A stretch of DNA of 64,000 nt from JANQHS01 sp965267505 (GTDB lineage: Bacteria; Bacteroidota; Bacteroidia; Cytophagales; CCMP332), in assembly GCA_965267505.1 (NCBI GenBank), contig OZ254081.1, forward strand, positions 806,001 to 870,000, written 5' to 3'. The position numbers and the translations under genes are program-made. Under the pieces are notes generated by a model. The model ran no database searches. It worked only from the letters and a program-made list of their open reading frames with translations, and had not been told where the DNA came from. Below, piece after piece: positions 62,689 to 64,000 of the stretch. Each line of letters starts with the position of its first letter. Within the stretch, counting starts at the first letter, position 1.

Positions 62689-63972
62689 TTGAAGATCTTA
62701 TACCTGACATATGATGGTTTATTCGATCCGTTAGGAAGATCTCAAATCCTTCCCTACCTGCAGGGCCTCAAGAAAAACGTGGACAGAATCCAGGTTGTCA
62801 GCCTGGAAAAAAACAAAAGCTTTCCTTCCCAAAAAGAGATCGAACAGTTGCAACGAAGAACTGGTCTTGATTACCAACCATTGCTTTTTGAAGAGAGCCC
62901 CAAGGGAATATCAACTTTCCTGAACATTCGAAGAATGAAAAAGAAGGTTAGGGAAATCTCAGAAAAAAATAGCTGGGACATAATTCACATTAGATCAATC
63001 ATGCCTTACCTCAGCTTTAATCAAACAAAATGGGCAAAAAATATTCCGGTAATATTCGACATGAGAGGTTTTTGGGCAGATGAGCGAATCGATGGGAATA
63101 TCTGGGACCAATCAAATCCAATTTTCAAGTTGGCCTATAAAAAATTTAAGAATTATGAGCAGGAATTGATCTCTGATTCATCAGCCATAATAAGCCTGAC
63201 ACATAATGCTCGCAGTGAAATAATAGATTGGTACACAAGCAAAAGTCAAAAGGGAAGTTTGGGAAACTTTCCTATTAAATATGGTGCTGACCCTGCAAAA
63301 CTCGAAGAGATAATCAAGGTTATACCCACCTGCGTAGACACAGATCTTTTTGATTACAATAAGGTTCCAGAGGAAAAAACAAGATCCCTTAAGAAGGAGC
63401 TGAATATTGATCCCAAGGATTTGGTTTTATGCTACCAGGGCTCATTGGGAACATGGTACTTAAAAGACGAAATGTTAGAGTTCTTTTTTCAGCTGCAAAA
63501 ACAAAATCAAAATATCCATTGGCTAATAATCTCAAACGATCCAAGAGATCAAGTCTCAAAATGGCTAAGGAAGTCAGCAGAGAACCAATCATTAATCAAA
63601 AAAATCAGCATCGTTAATTCTGATCGCGACCAAATGCCAGAATATCTTTCCCTTACAGATATTGGCCTCTTTTTTATACAAAACAAGTTTTCAAAAAAAG
63701 CATCGGCTGCTACCAAAACGGGAGAGTTTCTTGCCATGGGAAAACCAGTCATTTCCAACTCAGGCTGGGGAGACGTTGAGCTATTCGCTCGAAAGTATCC
63801 GGAGTTCTTCTTTCTAAGGGATGATTTTGACCCAGAACGTTTGAAAAAAATAAGGGTCAGAGAAAATATTGAAAGCATTAAGGTAAATGCCAGGAAGCTG
63901 GCCCTTGACTATTTTTCCTTAAAAAGAGGAGTTGAGAATTATCTTACCATCTATAAAGAATTAGCGGGATAA
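62689..63972 (+). CDS. Glycosyltransferase of the GT4 (GT-B) type
   Basis: A 427-residue GT-B-like protein. It begins KILYLTYDGLFDPLGRSQILPYLQGL. The Rossmann-type C-terminal domain has DLVLCYQGSLGTWYLKDEMLEFF and FFIQNKFSKKASAATKTGEFLAMGKPVISN, equivalent to the GT4 nucleotide-sugar region, though the classical EX7E is not clean. It lacks strong motifs in the N-terminal half. The start is TTG. Three bases separate it from the second asparagine synthase. Confidence 0.82.
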   Translation: MKILYLTYDGLFDPLGRSQILPYLQGLKKNVDRIQVVSLEKNKSFPSQKEIEQLQRRTGLDYQPLLFEESPKGISTFLNIRRMKKKVREISEKNSWDIIHIRSIMPYLSFNQTKWAKNIPVIFDMRGFWADERIDGNIWDQSNPIFKLAYKKFKNYEQELISDSSAIISLTHNARSEIIDWYTSKSQKGSLGNFPIKYGADPAKLEEIIKVIPTCVDTDLFDYNKVPEEKTRSLKKELNIDPKDLVLCYQGSLGTWYLKDEMLEFFFQLQKQNQNIHWLIISNDPRDQVSKWLRKSAENQSLIKKISIVNSDRDQMPEYLSLTDIGLFFIQNKFSKKASAATKTGEFLAMGKPVISNSGWGDVELFARKYPEFFFLRDDFDPERLKKIRVRENIESIKVNARKLALDYFSLKRGVENYLTIYKELAG

Positions 63973-63980
63973 AAAACCTA

Positions 63981-64000
63981 TTGATCATATGTCCATACCC
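63981..64000 (+). CDS. Possible start of the next cluster gene (cut by window end)
   Basis: A TTG at 63981 opens a frame reading LIICPYP, a usual beginning of GT4 glycosyltransferases (compare ILIICPYP). Only six codons lie in the window, so this is a guess based on that resemblance and on cluster packing. Confidence 0.25.

Noticed and set aside
1..64000. Prophage, insertion sequence, integrase or toxin-antitoxin system
   Set aside because: I looked for transposase, integrase, phage structural and paired small toxin-antitoxin genes and saw none; gene order and composition look chromosomal throughout.

Overview
The window is chromosomal DNA from a Bacteroidota bacterium, probably a marine or free-living member of the Cytophagales/Flavobacteriales type with low-to-moderate GC. 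Several lines agree. There are four proteins with type IX secretion system (T9SS) C-terminal sorting domains, and Bacteroidota-restricted families (DUF3078, DUF4249, DUF4252, GWxTD). An nqrABCDE set encodes a sodium-pumping respiratory complex. Many genes are preceded by the Bacteroidota -7 element TAnnTTTG, and Shine-Dalgarno sequences are scarce. I see no phage, insertion sequence, integrase or CRISPR array; this is a housekeeping chromosome segment that ends in a polysaccharide gene cluster.

Layout. 1-9.7 kb: a truncated membrane-anchored protein, rarA, an EamA transporter, a DUF3078 outer-membrane protein, an ECF sigma / anti-sigma-like / DUF4252 / DUF4252 operon, class II aldolase fbaA, a WYL regulator and a secreted HExxH protein. 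9.7-17.3 kb: a vWA membrane protein, clpC, a WbqC-like protein, a GWxTD protein and a Sua5/YrdC tRNA-modification enzyme. 17.3-32.4 kb: large secreted T9SS proteins are interleaved with mltG, a thioesterase, a YihY protein, tRNA-Ser(UGA), a GlcNAc-kinase-like gene and a methylglyoxal-synthase-like gene. This stretch also holds a GH13-family protein whose catalytic residues are all replaced and a frame-broken beta-propeller surface protein. 32.4-38.7 kb: trkH, a heptose-phosphate kinase, an aminotransferase, an alkyltransferase-like protein and dnaK. 38.8-45.7 kb: two tandem DUF4249 lipoproteins and nqrABCDE without an adjacent nqrF. 45.8-52.5 kb: cmk-ispH, sucD, pheT / coiled-coil protein / zapA, radC and rpsT. 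52.6-64 kb: a secreted zinc phospholipase/nuclease-like protein and then a tightly packed surface-polysaccharide cluster. That cluster has two asparagine-synthase-type amidotransferases, a methyltransferase-like protein and six recognised or likely glycosyltransferases, and it continues beyond the window.

Observations most worth a second look: (a) the GH13 protein at 28743-30479 retains the cyclomaltodextrinase-type scaffold but has lost the nucleophile, the acid/base and the NHD motif; (b) the methylglyoxal-synthase homologue at 26626 has Tyr in place of the catalytic Asp; (c) a T8 homopolymer splits a surface beta-propeller protein, compatible with phase variation or a base-calling error; (d) the Na+-NQR operon stops at nqrE. 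I did not find a clear, wholly new multi-gene system. The anomalies above are individual proteins or loci.
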